A stretch of 64,000 nt of DNA from CAVPCZ01 sp963702445. Lineage in GTDB: Bacteria > Bacteroidota > Ignavibacteria > UBA10030 > UBA6906. The notes below the pieces were generated by a model. It saw nothing but the letters and a program-made list of their open reading frames with translations. It searched no databases and was not told the DNA's origin. Shown here in pieces: positions 9,241-18,562 of this stretch. The first letter of the stretch is position 1. Each line of letters begins with the position of its first letter. The stretch spans positions 682,001 to 746,000 of the forward strand of contig CAVPCZ010000009.1 in NCBI GenBank assembly GCA_963702445.1, read 5' to 3'. The position numbers and the translations under genes were made by a program.

Positions 9241-9699
9241 CTAACGCGCGGGTGGAACATGTCTGTTGTCGTCGTGCGTGTGTGGAAGTGTTGTTGAGCA
9301 GAACTCGCGAAACCGCACCTGGATCTCATCCCGGACGCGGCGGAACTCGGCCAGTACCTGTTCCGCTGTTCCGGTCGCCTCCGCGGGATCATCGAACCCG
9401 ATGTGCAGACGCCGGCCCACCGTGCCCCTGAAAACGGGACAGGATTCTCTTGCGTTGTCGCAGACGGTAATGACCCAGTCGAATGACTGGCCGAGGTAGC
9501 GGTCGACAGAAGTCGGCACAGAGTGACTGATGTCAATTCCGAGTTCCGCCATGACGGTTATGGCCCCCCGGGAAACGCTCTTTGCGGGGTGGGTACCTGC
9601 AGAGTGAACTTCGAGGTTGACGTTGAATGAGCGAAGAAAGCCCGCAGCCATCTGACTGCGGCAGGAGTTGCCGGTGCACAGGATAAGGATGCGGGTCAT
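9241..9699 (-). CDS. arsC: Arsenate reductase, low-molecular-weight phosphatase type
   Basis: This 152-residue enzyme reduces arsenate to arsenite for export. The P-loop CTGNSCRS (Cys8 and Arg14 in a CX5R pattern) sits at the N terminus, and the DPAEATGT segment contains the expected aspartate. The fold is that of thioredoxin-coupled ArsC or the related ArsI-like phosphatases. The start at 9699 places the P-loop correctly and overlaps the arsN2 stop, giving translational coupling. An alternative Met at 9717 would add six residues. It belongs to the arsenic operon and supplies substrate to Acr3 and ArsM. Confidence 0.9.
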   Translation of the reverse strand: MTRILILCTGNSCRSQMAAGFLRSFNVNLEVHSAGTHPAKSVSRGAITVMAELGIDISHSVPTSVDRYLGQSFDWVITVCDNARESCPVFRGTVGRRLHIGFDDPAEATGTAEQVLAEFRRVRDEIQVRFREFCSTTLPHTHDDNRHVPPAR

Positions 9700-10133
9700 A
9701 ATCTCAGTTCCATACACACAGCGGTCGATGGGCAGGCGCCGGTGAATTCCTTCGAACCGGTTATCGGGCCGGAGAGCGTGGACCGGTCGATACGGACGAA
9801 GCCTTTGCGAACGAAGTAGTGTTCGGCTGTTGTCGTGAGCAGGACCAGGCGCAATACGCCCCGGCTGTGGGCGTTGGTCATCAACTGTTCAAGAAGAGTC
9901 GCGCCGATGCCGCTGTTTCTCTCCTCCTGACACACCGCCAGCGAACGGAGCAGGGCTAGGTCGCCGTAGATCTCAAGCCCTCCCACCCCTACACATGCTT
10001 TCCCCTTTTCAGCGATCAGAAACGACCCGAGGTGCTCCGCGACCCCCGCCGCCGGCAGTCCCGCCGCCGCCAGGTATGTAGTCACCATTTCCAGGTCCTC
10101 AGGGCCGGCGTTGCGCAAACGAACGGCGTTCAT
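9696..10133 (-). CDS. arsN2: ArsN2-type GNAT N-acetyltransferase
   Basis: This 145-residue GNAT-fold protein reads VRLRNAGPEDLEMVTTYLAA at its start and holds the acetyl-CoA loop region QEERNSGIGATLLEQL. It ends with the CPSTAVCMEL segment typical of arsenic-operon ArsN2 proteins. ArsN proteins are implicated in resistance to organoarsenicals; the exact substrate of ArsN2 is less certain. The ATG overlaps the arsM stop by four bases and its own stop overlaps the arsC start, so it is embedded in the operon. Confidence 0.82.
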   Translation of the reverse strand: MNAVRLRNAGPEDLEMVTTYLAAAGLPAAGVAEHLGSFLIAEKGKACVGVGGLEIYGDLALLRSLAVCQEERNSGIGATLLEQLMTNAHSRGVLRLVLLTTTAEHYFVRKGFVRIDRSTLSGPITGSKEFTGACPSTAVCMELRL

Positions 10134-10885
10134 TTGGTGGCCGCCATGGTGATGCTGACGACGCCGAAGGGGAGGGGGGTGGAAAACTCATAGGGTTTCT
10201 CGGCAAGAATCCGGACATCGGTGAAGCCGGTCTCGCGAACAATGGTGAGATAGGCTTCCTTGTCGATTGCTCCCGCGATACACCCGGCCCAGAGCCGCAT
10301 GTCGGCGCGCAGTTGATCGGGCATCGTCCCGACGGTGACGATGTCGGAGAGGACGACCTTTCCTCCGGTTTTGAGGACGCGGAACATTTCCGCGAAGGCG
10401 GCGCATTTGTCGGGTACGAGATTGATCACGCAGTTGCTGATGATACGATCGACCGAGTCCGCATCAACCGGAAGGTGTTCGATTTCACCTTTGCGGAACT
10501 CCGCGTTGGCAATCCCCAGATCCTTCCGGTTTTGCTCGGCCCGGGCGAGCATGGCATCGGTCATGTCCACGCCGATCGCCCGGCCGCCGGGCCCGACTTC
10601 GCGGGCGGCAATGAACACATCGATGCCGGCGCCCGACCCCAGATCCAGCACGGTCATGCCTTCGGACAGTCCCGCAAAAGCCGCCGGCGTGCCACAGCCC
10701 AGCCCGAGGTCGGCGGTTTCGACGATCATTTTTTCGACCCCCGTGTACACGTCGTTCATCCCCGGCGTGATCATGGCCTGGGCCTCGGTGCTCCCGCAGC
10801 AACCCGGTCCGCAGCATGATGTCGTTGCCGCAGCAACTCTGCCGTACTGTTTCCTTACCGACTCTTTGATTTCTTCGTTTGTCAT
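10130..10885 (-). CDS. arsM: Arsenite S-adenosylmethionine methyltransferase ArsM
   Basis: This 251-residue methyltransferase would methylate As(III). Cys-rich SCCGPGCCG near residue 25 and later cysteines such as SNCVINL supply the thiolates used by ArsM. SAM motif I is LDLGSGAGIDVF, followed by the acidic motif VDMTDAML. The start at 10885 is preceded by AAGGGAGC and overlaps the arsR stop by four bases; a longer frame to 10966 lies inside arsR and is rejected. Coupling to arsN2, arsC and acr3 gives the cell two outlets for arsenic, efflux and methylation. Confidence 0.93.
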   Translation of the reverse strand: MTNEEIKESVRKQYGRVAAATTSCCGPGCCGSTEAQAMITPGMNDVYTGVEKMIVETADLGLGCGTPAAFAGLSEGMTVLDLGSGAGIDVFIAAREVGPGGRAIGVDMTDAMLARAEQNRKDLGIANAEFRKGEIEHLPVDADSVDRIISNCVINLVPDKCAAFAEMFRVLKTGGKVVLSDIVTVGTMPDQLRADMRLWAGCIAGAIDKEAYLTIVRETGFTDVRILAEKPYEFSTPLPFGVVSITMAATK

Positions 10886-11295
10886 GACACTTGCTCCCTT
10901 GATTTTGTGGTGCACACGTTCAGCGGAACAGCAGCGGGCTTGATGCGTGTATATGTCGCACAGCAACCGGTGTCGATGCTGGCGGCGAGGTGCCGGGCAT
11001 CCTGTTTGGCAACAACGTTTGCTTTGAGCAGCGAACCGAGAAAGTCGACGACCCGGCGTTGCTCTTCATCTTCCGGCCTGGCGATCGAGTAGAGCATCCA
11101 TAATCCCTGCCGCCGGTCCTCCACAAGGCCCGCCCGCTTCAGGTAGGAAAGATGCCGTGATACTTTCGTCTGAGTGAATCCCATAACCGATTCGATGTCG
11201 CAAACGCAGAGCTCTCCCGAATGGAAGAGGAGGTTGAGAATGCGGAGGCGGGACTCATCTGACAGCGCCTTAAATACCCGTGCAAGATCGTGCAT
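10882..11295 (-). CDS. arsR: ArsR/SmtB-family arsenic-responsive repressor
   Basis: This 137-residue winged-helix repressor heads the arsenic operon. The metal-site motif ELCVCDIE lies in the DNA-binding region, followed by the recognition helix TQTKVSRHLSYLKRAGLV. The C-terminal tail has an extra TGCC and a later Cys, a possible third ligand or second site. A perfect 10-bp inverted repeat 13 bp before the start codon is its likely operator, so the operon should be autoregulated and induced by As(III). Confidence 0.93.
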   Translation of the reverse strand: MHDLARVFKALSDESRLRILNLLFHSGELCVCDIESVMGFTQTKVSRHLSYLKRAGLVEDRRQGLWMLYSIARPEDEEQRRVVDFLGSLLKANVVAKQDARHLAASIDTGCCATYTRIKPAAVPLNVCTTKSREQVS

Positions 11296-11307
11296 GTGTT
11301 CCTGTAG

Positions 11308-11333
11308 ACTATATTCGTCTATACGAATATAGT
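11308..11333. promoter_or_regulatory. ArsR operator, perfect inverted repeat
   Basis: Arms ACTATATTCG (11308-11317) and CGAATATAGT (11324-11333) are exact reverse complements around a 6-bp spacer. The dyad lies just upstream of arsR, where an autoregulatory ArsR operator is expected. It is far more A+T-rich than its surroundings and probably overlaps the promoter. Confidence 0.8.
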
Positions 11334-11614
11334 TGAAAGTGGTTGCATTGTCAAGGGAGATTCCAGAATTGTCCCGCCAGCCGCCTGAGCAGCAGCAACT
11401 CTTCCCAACGTGCCTCGCAGCGCACTGCTTCGCCCAGGAGCGCTCACCAGGATCCCTCCGGAACCTCGAAACGCATCACAAAAGGAGGATCTTTTCCAGC
11501 ATCTCCCGCATCTAACCCGTAAAAGTGCATTCTGTCGCAGGCCCGTTGTTCATGAGGGAATTCTTCCGGATATTAAAAAAATGGCCATCCTACATTAATC
11601 CCAGGGAGTACTCT
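11334..11614. other. Spacer upstream of the oligoendopeptidase gene
   Basis: This stretch continues from the ars operator. I see no convincing gene in it. A run of A with GGATATTAAAAA near 11568-11580 could be promoter-like, but no partner element is at good spacing. Confidence 0.4.
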
Positions 11615-13531
11615 ATGAAGTTGCTGCGTTCTGTCACCGGAACCTCTTTTTGCTTTCTGTTCCTGATCGGCACCAGCCTGGCGGACGATCCCAAGATCCC
11701 CGACTATTCCTCGACCCCGCGTTCCCAGGTTCCTGTGCAATACACCTGGCGCATCGAAGATCTGTATCCTTCAGTCCAGGCCTGGACCGCAGACAAGGAG
11801 CGGGTCGTCCGGCTGATAGGAGAGGTCGACAAGATGTCTGCAGACTGGACCACCACGTCGCAGAAGTTTCTCGGCCTCTACCGCCTTATCGACTCCATCG
11901 GCGTAATCTCAAGCAGATTGTTCTCCTATGCCGGCAACCAGAGCAACATGGAGATGAGCAACAACCTGTACCGGAACATGCAGGGCGAACTCCGGTCGTT
12001 GTTCGCGGATTACAGCGCGCGACTGGCGTTCGTCAACGATGACATCCTCAAAATGGATCCCAAAGCGCTCCAGGGGTATTTCGCCGGCGAACAGCGTCTT
12101 GGTGAGTACCGGTTCCGGGTGGATCAGGTGATCCGTGCCCGTGCGCACGTGTTGCCGAAAGAGCAACAGCGGATCGTTTCGCTGACCGGTCTCTTCTCGG
12201 GCGCGCCCGAACAGGCTGCCGACGTACTGAACAACGTGGACGTTCCCGCCCCCGACATCACCCTGTCCGACGGGACGCGCGTGACACTGAACTTTGCGGG
12301 ATACATGCGGCACCGTGGCACAAAGAATCCTGCCGACCGTTCTCTGGTGATGCGCACGTTCTGGGCCAACCGCAAGAAGTTTGAAAACAGTCTCGCCGTG
12401 CTGCAGGACGGGGCCATCAAACAGCACCTGTTCACCGCTCAGGTGCAGAACTACCCGGGCTGTCTGCAGGCCCGGTTGTTTGACGACAACATCGACACAA
12501 CAGTGTACCATAACCTGATCGCCGTGGTGCGACAGAATCTCGGTGCGCTCCATCACTTCATGCGTGTGCGCAAACAGCTGCTGGGACTGGACACCTTGCG
12601 CTACGATGATATTTACGCATCCGCTGTCCGCTCGGTGAATCGCGTATTTCCCTATGACGAAGCGCGGGCGGTTATCACCGCCTCTCTGCAGCCTCTCGGA
12701 CCCGAGTATGGCGTCACGCTCAAGAAAGCATTTGAGGATCGCTGGATCGACATCTATCCGAACAAGGACAAGCAGCTGGGGGCGTATTCGGGAGGTGTGT
12801 ACGGTGTTCATCCGTTCATCAAGATGAACTACAACGGGAACTACGATGCGGTGTCGACGCTCGCCCACGAACTGGGGCACTCCCTGCACTCGTCGTTCGC
12901 CGACCGGACGCAAACGTACGGAAATGCGGGCTATACGACGTTTATCGCGGAAATCGCCTCCACGTTCAATGAACATCTGCTTGTCGAAGAGTTGCTCAAA
13001 ACCGAGAAGGACGACATGTTCAAGCTCTTCCTGCTCGACCGCTATCTGGACGGCGTACGTGCAACGATCTTCAGACAGACCCTCTTTGCGGAGTTCGAAC
13101 TGGCCATGCACCGGCACGTCGAAGCGGGGAAAACACTGACTCCCGATTGGTTGAACGAGACCTACCTCTCGCTGACGCGCACCTACTACGGTCATGATGC
13201 CGGGGTGATGCGGGTGGACGACTACATTCAGAATGAGTGGAGCGTCATACCGCACTTCTACCTGAACTTCTATGTGTTCCAGTACAGCACAGGGACGATC
13301 GCATCGCTTGCGCTGAGCGACCGGGTGTTGAAGGGGACTGCGGCTGACCGTGACCGTTATCTCAGCATGTTGAAAGCAGGAGGGAGCGCGTATCCGCTGG
13401 AGATTCTGAAGAAGGCGGGTGTGGATATGACTTCCGCGGCACCGGGTGCGGCCGCTCTGAAGCGGTTTGACTCTCTGGTGGGGGAGATGGAAACGATCGT
13501 GACAAGATTGAGGCAGCAGGGGAAAATCTAG
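11615..13531 (+). CDS. pepF: Secreted oligoendopeptidase F (M3B zinc peptidase)
   Basis: The start at 11615, after CAGGGAGTA, gives 638 residues with a signal peptide (KLLRSVTGTSFCFLFLIGTS). The mature protein is a full-length M3B oligopeptidase: TWRIEDLYPS near the N terminus, the zinc motif HELGHSLHS with His418, Glu419 and His422, and the downstream zinc Glu in FIAEIASTFNEHLL. It should cleave short peptides. Most PepF proteins are cytoplasmic, so the signal peptide suggests a periplasmic role, as seen in other FCB-group paralogues. It is monocistronic and followed by a strong hairpin. Confidence 0.92.
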   Translation: MKLLRSVTGTSFCFLFLIGTSLADDPKIPDYSSTPRSQVPVQYTWRIEDLYPSVQAWTADKERVVRLIGEVDKMSADWTTTSQKFLGLYRLIDSIGVISSRLFSYAGNQSNMEMSNNLYRNMQGELRSLFADYSARLAFVNDDILKMDPKALQGYFAGEQRLGEYRFRVDQVIRARAHVLPKEQQRIVSLTGLFSGAPEQAADVLNNVDVPAPDITLSDGTRVTLNFAGYMRHRGTKNPADRSLVMRTFWANRKKFENSLAVLQDGAIKQHLFTAQVQNYPGCLQARLFDDNIDTTVYHNLIAVVRQNLGALHHFMRVRKQLLGLDTLRYDDIYASAVRSVNRVFPYDEARAVITASLQPLGPEYGVTLKKAFEDRWIDIYPNKDKQLGAYSGGVYGVHPFIKMNYNGNYDAVSTLAHELGHSLHSSFADRTQTYGNAGYTTFIAEIASTFNEHLLVEELLKTEKDDMFKLFLLDRYLDGVRATIFRQTLFAEFELAMHRHVEAGKTLTPDWLNETYLSLTRTYYGHDAGVMRVDDYIQNEWSVIPHFYLNFYVFQYSTGTIASLALSDRVLKGTAADRDRYLSMLKAGGSAYPLEILKKAGVDMTSAAPGAAALKRFDSLVGEMETIVTRLRQQGKI

Positions 13532-13850
13532 CTCCGGGAGTATCCGGTCCCTGCAACTCTCATCCATTCTGTCTCGCTTTTTCAGGCGGACGGTTACCCC
13601 GGGCGCAATGCCCGTTGTACCGTCCGCCTGCGTGTTTCTCCGGAGCATCACCCCGCGGCATTCACCCCTCATCCTTCGGCTCCTCCGGACCCGCATGTCG
13701 TTTCTGCGGGGCTCCATTCTTCCGCGCTCTCCACCGGCCATCACTCGTCCCTTCGGAGGGCTGTGCCCCTTCCTCCTTCCGACCTTCCAATTGTCGTCCG
13801 GATGTTGTATTATGGTGGTTGCATAGAAGAAACATCGTTTTATTAGTAAT
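13532..13850. other. Intergenic region with a hairpin, otherwise empty
   Basis: A strong hairpin occupies 13584-13629. The rest is pyrimidine-rich with no credible gene on either strand. The last 40 bases before the ATG at 13851 are A+T-rich and lack a Shine-Dalgarno sequence. Confidence 0.5.
13584..13629 (+). terminator. Two-part hairpin after pepF
   Basis: AGGCGGACGGT at 13584-13594 pairs exactly with ACCGTCCGCCT at 13619-13629, and CGGGC/GCCCG forms an inner stem. Only a weak T run follows (GTGTTTC), so it may stabilise the mRNA end as much as terminate. Confidence 0.55.
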
Positions 13851-15992
13851 ATGAAGAGTTTTCTGGTTATCATCACTGCCCTGCTCCATCCGTTCCCCGG
13901 GTTCGGCCAGGACGGAGTGGAACCGCCTTCGTCCCGCGGGCCCATACCCGTTGCCCCGGCGGATAGTGCGACATCTGTGCGCCTCCGCCCGCTGTTCGTC
14001 TGGTCACGGGTGACAGCTGATTCGCAGTATGTCCTCCAGATTGCCGCAGATACCTCATTCCTTGCCCCGGTCTTTGCTGATACCGTCGCATCCGATACTG
14101 CACGTGTTTGTCGGGTGGTGTTGCCGAACGATAGCACGTTCTTCTGGCGTGTCGGGATTCTCGGGCCTGCGCCGGATTCGCTGTTTTCCACCATACGCAC
14201 TTTCCGCACCACCCGCCTCCCGGTGCTTTCGACGGGTCTGCTGGGGTTTCCGGATACCCGAAAGAGCAGGGACACCACACGTGAAGTGCTGCTCTATAAC
14301 CCCATGTCCGACACCCTCATCGTGGATTCAGCATGGTCCCGGACAGCTGCCTGGCGCATCAAGCCGTTCATCCCAGACCATGTTATCGACACCCTCATCG
14401 TGGATTCAGCCGGGTCCGGGGAGGCTGCCCGGGGTGTCACGCCGGGTTTCCCCGGCCTCACGCCGGACACACTCGCTGTCGACTCAGCAGGGTCCCGGAC
14501 GACCGCCCTGCCCTTCACGCCTGCTCTCCCCAAGACGACGTCCGACACCCCCGTCGTGGATTCAGCCGGACTCCGGGCCGCCCCCCCGGGCGTTACGCCG
14601 GCTCTCCCTTGCCCGGTTGCGCCCGGTGACAGTCTCGTCCTCCGCGTGACCTACCGGCCGGAGTGGTTCGGAGCATTTCAGGACACACTGCATGTTGCGA
14701 CGAACGCAGGGCTGTGTGCCCTGCCTCTCGCCGGACTTTGCTCTCCGCCTGTGCTGTCGCTGTCACCCTCGTTTGTCGCTCTGGGTCCGGTTGCGTTCAC
14801 CGATACCGGCCAGGTCAGCGTGGTGATCCGCAACACCGGTCTGACAAACGATCTCTCACTGCGCAACCTGACGACACGCACGCCGCTCTTCAGCTTTGTT
14901 CCGGCGGTATTCCCCGCCATAAGCCCGGGGGACAGTCAACGGGTGCGGGTGAGATTCCACATGCGCGCCCTCAGGCGGGAGCTGTTCGGCGTCTATGTTG
15001 ATACATTGCTGGTGGATTCGGACGGAGGGCGGGAGCGTGTGTTGCTGCGTGGGGAGTCTCCTCCGCCCCGGATCGGCGTGGAGCCGGTGTCGCTGAACCT
15101 GGGCGATGTGGCGGCCCGGGATACCCTCCGGTACAATCTGAGGATCGTCAACGGGTCCATCAACACCCTGCGGTTGGATTCCCTCCGCACGCGCGGACGC
15201 TCGTTCACTCCGGGATTATCGCGCGGGCAGGTCAGGCAAAGGGACACGCTCGTCGTGCCTGTGCGTTTCACGTCCACCAGACACGGCCAGCACGCGGACA
15301 CACTCACGTTGTTCAATAACTCATGGCGCGGTCCGGTCCGAATCCCCCTGTTGGGCTTCGTCCCGTTTCCCGAGGTTCTTCCCGAGACGCAGCACGGGGA
15401 TTTCGGCCCGGTTGCGAAAAAGGACACCGCGCGACTGGTGTTCCGCTTCTCCAATCCCTCTATCAGTCTTCTGCGGGTGGATTCCGTCAGCACCCGCACA
15501 CGCTTCTTCCGGCTCTCCCGCCCGAAGATGCCGTTCTATGTGCCGACCGGAGACTCTCTTGTGGTGACCGTGGCGTTCATTCCTGACAGCGCACGGCACT
15601 TCAGCGATACGCTGACCATCGTCAGCAATGCGGCGTCTTCGCCCGATCGTATACCTCTCTGGGGAGATGGTGCATTTGCGGGTGTACCGGGGGGGCAGAG
15701 CGGAATGCCGGGGGCATTCGAGCTCTTTTCGAACTTTCCCAATCCATTCAATACATCAACGACGTTTCGTTATGCTGTGCCGGAGCCGAGCCACGTCCGG
15801 CTGGAACTCTTCACGACATTGGGCCAGATGGTGGCAGTCCTTGAAGATGCGGATCGGGTGGCGGGTTTCTATGATGTTCACTGGACGACCGATGTCACGT
15901 CGGGGACCTACTACTACCGGATGAGTGCGATGCCGTATAGCGATCCGGGAAGAACCTTTGTCGCAACGAAACGGCTGGTGATCCTCCGCTGA
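13851..15992 (+). CDS. Surface protein with choice-of-anchor/ASH-like domains and T9SS sorting domain
   Basis: This 713-residue secreted protein has a signal peptide (KSFLVIITALLHPFPGFGQ), a fibronectin-like domain with FVWSRVTADSQYVLQ, then several roughly 110-residue Ig-like ASH/choice-of-anchor D repeats recognisable by LSPSFVALGPVAFTDTGQ and SLNLGDVAARDTL. The C terminus is a type A T9SS sorting domain (LFSNFPNPFNTSTTFRY, ending KRLVILR). Inside the first anchor-type domain a 26-residue unit is repeated four times. The likely role is structural or adhesive at the cell surface; no catalytic motif is visible. It is convergent with the GH38 gene. Confidence 0.82.
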   Translation: MKSFLVIITALLHPFPGFGQDGVEPPSSRGPIPVAPADSATSVRLRPLFVWSRVTADSQYVLQIAADTSFLAPVFADTVASDTARVCRVVLPNDSTFFWRVGILGPAPDSLFSTIRTFRTTRLPVLSTGLLGFPDTRKSRDTTREVLLYNPMSDTLIVDSAWSRTAAWRIKPFIPDHVIDTLIVDSAGSGEAARGVTPGFPGLTPDTLAVDSAGSRTTALPFTPALPKTTSDTPVVDSAGLRAAPPGVTPALPCPVAPGDSLVLRVTYRPEWFGAFQDTLHVATNAGLCALPLAGLCSPPVLSLSPSFVALGPVAFTDTGQVSVVIRNTGLTNDLSLRNLTTRTPLFSFVPAVFPAISPGDSQRVRVRFHMRALRRELFGVYVDTLLVDSDGGRERVLLRGESPPPRIGVEPVSLNLGDVAARDTLRYNLRIVNGSINTLRLDSLRTRGRSFTPGLSRGQVRQRDTLVVPVRFTSTRHGQHADTLTLFNNSWRGPVRIPLLGFVPFPEVLPETQHGDFGPVAKKDTARLVFRFSNPSISLLRVDSVSTRTRFFRLSRPKMPFYVPTGDSLVVTVAFIPDSARHFSDTLTIVSNAASSPDRIPLWGDGAFAGVPGGQSGMPGAFELFSNFPNPFNTSTTFRYAVPEPSHVRLELFTTLGQMVAVLEDADRVAGFYDVHWTTDVTSGTYYYRMSAMPYSDPGRTFVATKRLVILR
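14310..14621 (+). repeat. Four tandem 78-bp (26-residue) units inside a surface protein gene
   Basis: Units start at 14310, 14388, 14466 and 14544, each exactly 78 bp. Each begins DT(L/P)xVDSA and ends in a Pro-rich stretch. They have diverged from one another, but the reading frame is kept throughout. Confidence 0.85.
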
Positions 15993-16106
15993 CGACTATC
16001 CGAATGCAAGGCCGTTCAGCCACGCGACAAGACCGCTGTCGGGACGAAACGGTTGGTCCTCTTTGCCGACCCCTACCTTTCGAAGGCCTTGCCCGCTCTC
16101 TCGAGG

Positions 16107-18523
16107 CTACTCTTCTTCAATCAACCGCACTTCTTTCCAGGTTCCATCCTTTTCGAAGCGGAGGGTTTTGATTTCAAACGGTGTGAATGCCAGCGGCACG
16201 GAGATCGCCGGCCGGCGCAGATGAATTGTTGTTTCCCTCTTCTCACCCAGCACTTCCTGCAAGCGCACAACGAGTCCGCCACCATCCCAGGATCTCTTGC
16301 ACGCAATCATCCTCACGCTTCCCGGCCCGGCGGAAAGCAGTTCTTCCGTCGCCGGTGTCCGGTCTCCGACAGGGAGATGAGCGAGGGCAAAGGGCGGGGA
16401 GCTGAGCCAGTCGGCGAGTCCCGATACCGCCTCCCGTATGGCGCTTGGATCTCCGGCCATCAGCAGGAGGCGCATTTCGTGCACGCCCTGATCCATGTAC
16501 TTGAGCTGGTGCGCCTTTTCGAGAGGGTACTCATACTGATAGCAGTAGAGCGGACTTCTCAGGACGGAGATCCGGATCTCTCCCTCCTTCACGTCGAAGC
16601 CGTGCTGTCCGCTGCTGACAACTGCCAGGGAAGTCGGGCTGCCTCCGGCATCACCGCGGATGACCATCCACCTTCCCTGGACATACTCGTGTCCGTCGGC
16701 CGGCCTCCGCTGTGTGCCACCGGGTACCTCGCATTCGACATCGGATGACCGGAAGACCGTCGGGATGGCCAGCTTCAGCCTCTGCCGTTGCTGATTCCAG
16801 TGAATGCGCAGGCGGAATTCCAGAAACGGATGGTGCGCATATGCGATGGTACGGAAGAAGATTGTGCTCTTGCCATATCCCATTTCGACTTCCGTGACGC
16901 GCCGTACCGGTCCATCCTCAACGGTCTTGAACGAACCTGCAACCGGTGCAAAGGCCCCGGCAACGTTGCGGTAGCTCCATTCGTCCATTCCCCAGGAATC
17001 GGCCTGATCCTCAACGACCAGCGGCAACAACGCGGTGCCGGCAAGCGTGTGGCGTCCCCCCCTGGCCTCCAGGTCTGTCACCAGACCGGAATGGGCATCG
17101 GTTGTGTAGACAACCATCGGGGTCGCCTTTTCAACGTGCATCTGTGCCTTCGTGCATCTCCAGCCGGAGGTGGGCTGCGCCCACATGCGGGAGTGAGGGG
17201 GTGAAACAGACTTTCCTTCTCCATTCGTCGACCAGGAGGATTTGCTCCGCCGCTTCCTCCTGTACAGGTATTTCCCTGTCGTCAAGCGTGAACAGTCTGG
17301 CATGCCATTTTCCCCCGAACTTCGGAACGTGGTCGATCAGGTATTCAAGTTCCACAGGAACCGCCGGGGCTCCGGGGTTTGCATTCAGGATGGTGACGGG
17401 TATGGTGATGGGAAGGTGCCGGCCGGGGGAGAACGCCGCCGCTGCGCCGAGCCGGAGCCTTCTGTGCGTTTCGGAGGATCGCCCGTACAGATCGAGGGCG
17501 TCAAGTTCACCCGCTTCGACTGAAGACCCCGGAAGGATGTCGTGAAAATCGTTAAACAGGTGATCCCGCCACGCATCGCGCAATTCTTCAGCCGGATAGG
17601 GCTGATTCCGGAGCCACCATGTCGCGGCACGTAGCGCCTCGGTTTGCACCAGCTCGCCCAGGTTTCGCTGCATCCGCCGCTTGAGGCGGGACATCGAAGT
17701 GTAGCACCCCGTAAAAATCCGCTGCAGTTCTCCTTCAACCACGGGGGCACTCTCGAGCAATGGCACGATTGCCGCATAGAACCGTTCGGTTGAGCTGTGA
17801 ACGACTTCCACCCGGGTTTCCTTTTCGATATACTCCTGGATCTGCTCGAGTTCTTTCCTCGTCGCACCGCCGCCATGGTCACCGAGGCCCCAGAAGACAG
17901 GTGTATCCCGGTTGAGTTTGAGTGCAAGTTCGGCCGCATCCCGAATCCGTTCCACGGCTTTGTCGTGAAACGTGTTGTAGGCGGGGAAGGGGATCCGGTA
18001 CACGCCAATCTCCGATCCGTCAACGCCTCTCCAGCGATAGAGGTCGGAAGGGAGAGGGAAGGTTCTTCTGCTCGGGTCTCATGTGGACGTACATCTTGAA
18101 TCCCGCCTGTACCAGAATCTGGGGGAGGCCGGCGGTGTGGCCGAACGGATCGAAGTTGTAGGCGACCAGAGGTTTTGCGCCGAAGTGTTCCTGAAAGTAC
18201 CGGCGGCCTTCGGCGATATGCCGGATGATGGCTTCCGTTCCCGGCATGATCACGTCGGGTTGCAGGTCCCAGCCCCCTCCTATGCACCAACGCCCTTCCG
18301 TCACGAGCGTGCGGATCTCCTCAAAGAGCGCCGGATCGTATTCTTCGACCCACCGGTAGAGGATTGCCTCGTTGTGTGTGAAGATGAACGAAGGGAACTC
18401 GCGCAGGAGGCGGGCGGCAATGCCAAATGTGGTGATGGCTTCTGCCGCCCCCTCCTCCCAGCGCCACTGCCAGACGGGGTCAAGGTGAGCATTGCAGATC
18501 AGATGAAGAACGGGCTTTTTCAT
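16107..18523 (-). CDS. GH38-family alpha-mannosidase, frame broken twice
   Basis: Undoing two single-base insertions gives an 804-residue GH38 enzyme. The N-terminal part has the family signature LICNAHLDPVWQWRWEEG, whose His-x-Asp binds zinc, and NFDPFGHTAGLPQIL, which holds the nucleophile-region Asp. The middle part has FWGLGDHGGGATR and LFNDFHDILPGSS, and the C-terminal part is the beta-rich domain ending VRLIEEE. Shifts fall near 18045-18055 and 17125-17145. It would hydrolyse alpha-linked mannose from oligosaccharides or N-glycans. No signal peptide is visible, so it is probably cytoplasmic. It follows the symporter gene by 39 bp, which suggests uptake then hydrolysis. Confidence 0.8.
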
Positions 18524-18562
18524 GATGATGACCGGTATTGGTGGTGTACTGTGGAAACAGGT

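Noticed and set aside
11909..14278. 789-residue open frame on the minus strand
   Set aside because: It is antisense to pepF and the next surface protein gene, both of which have clear motifs. Its translation is low-complexity and His/Arg-rich.
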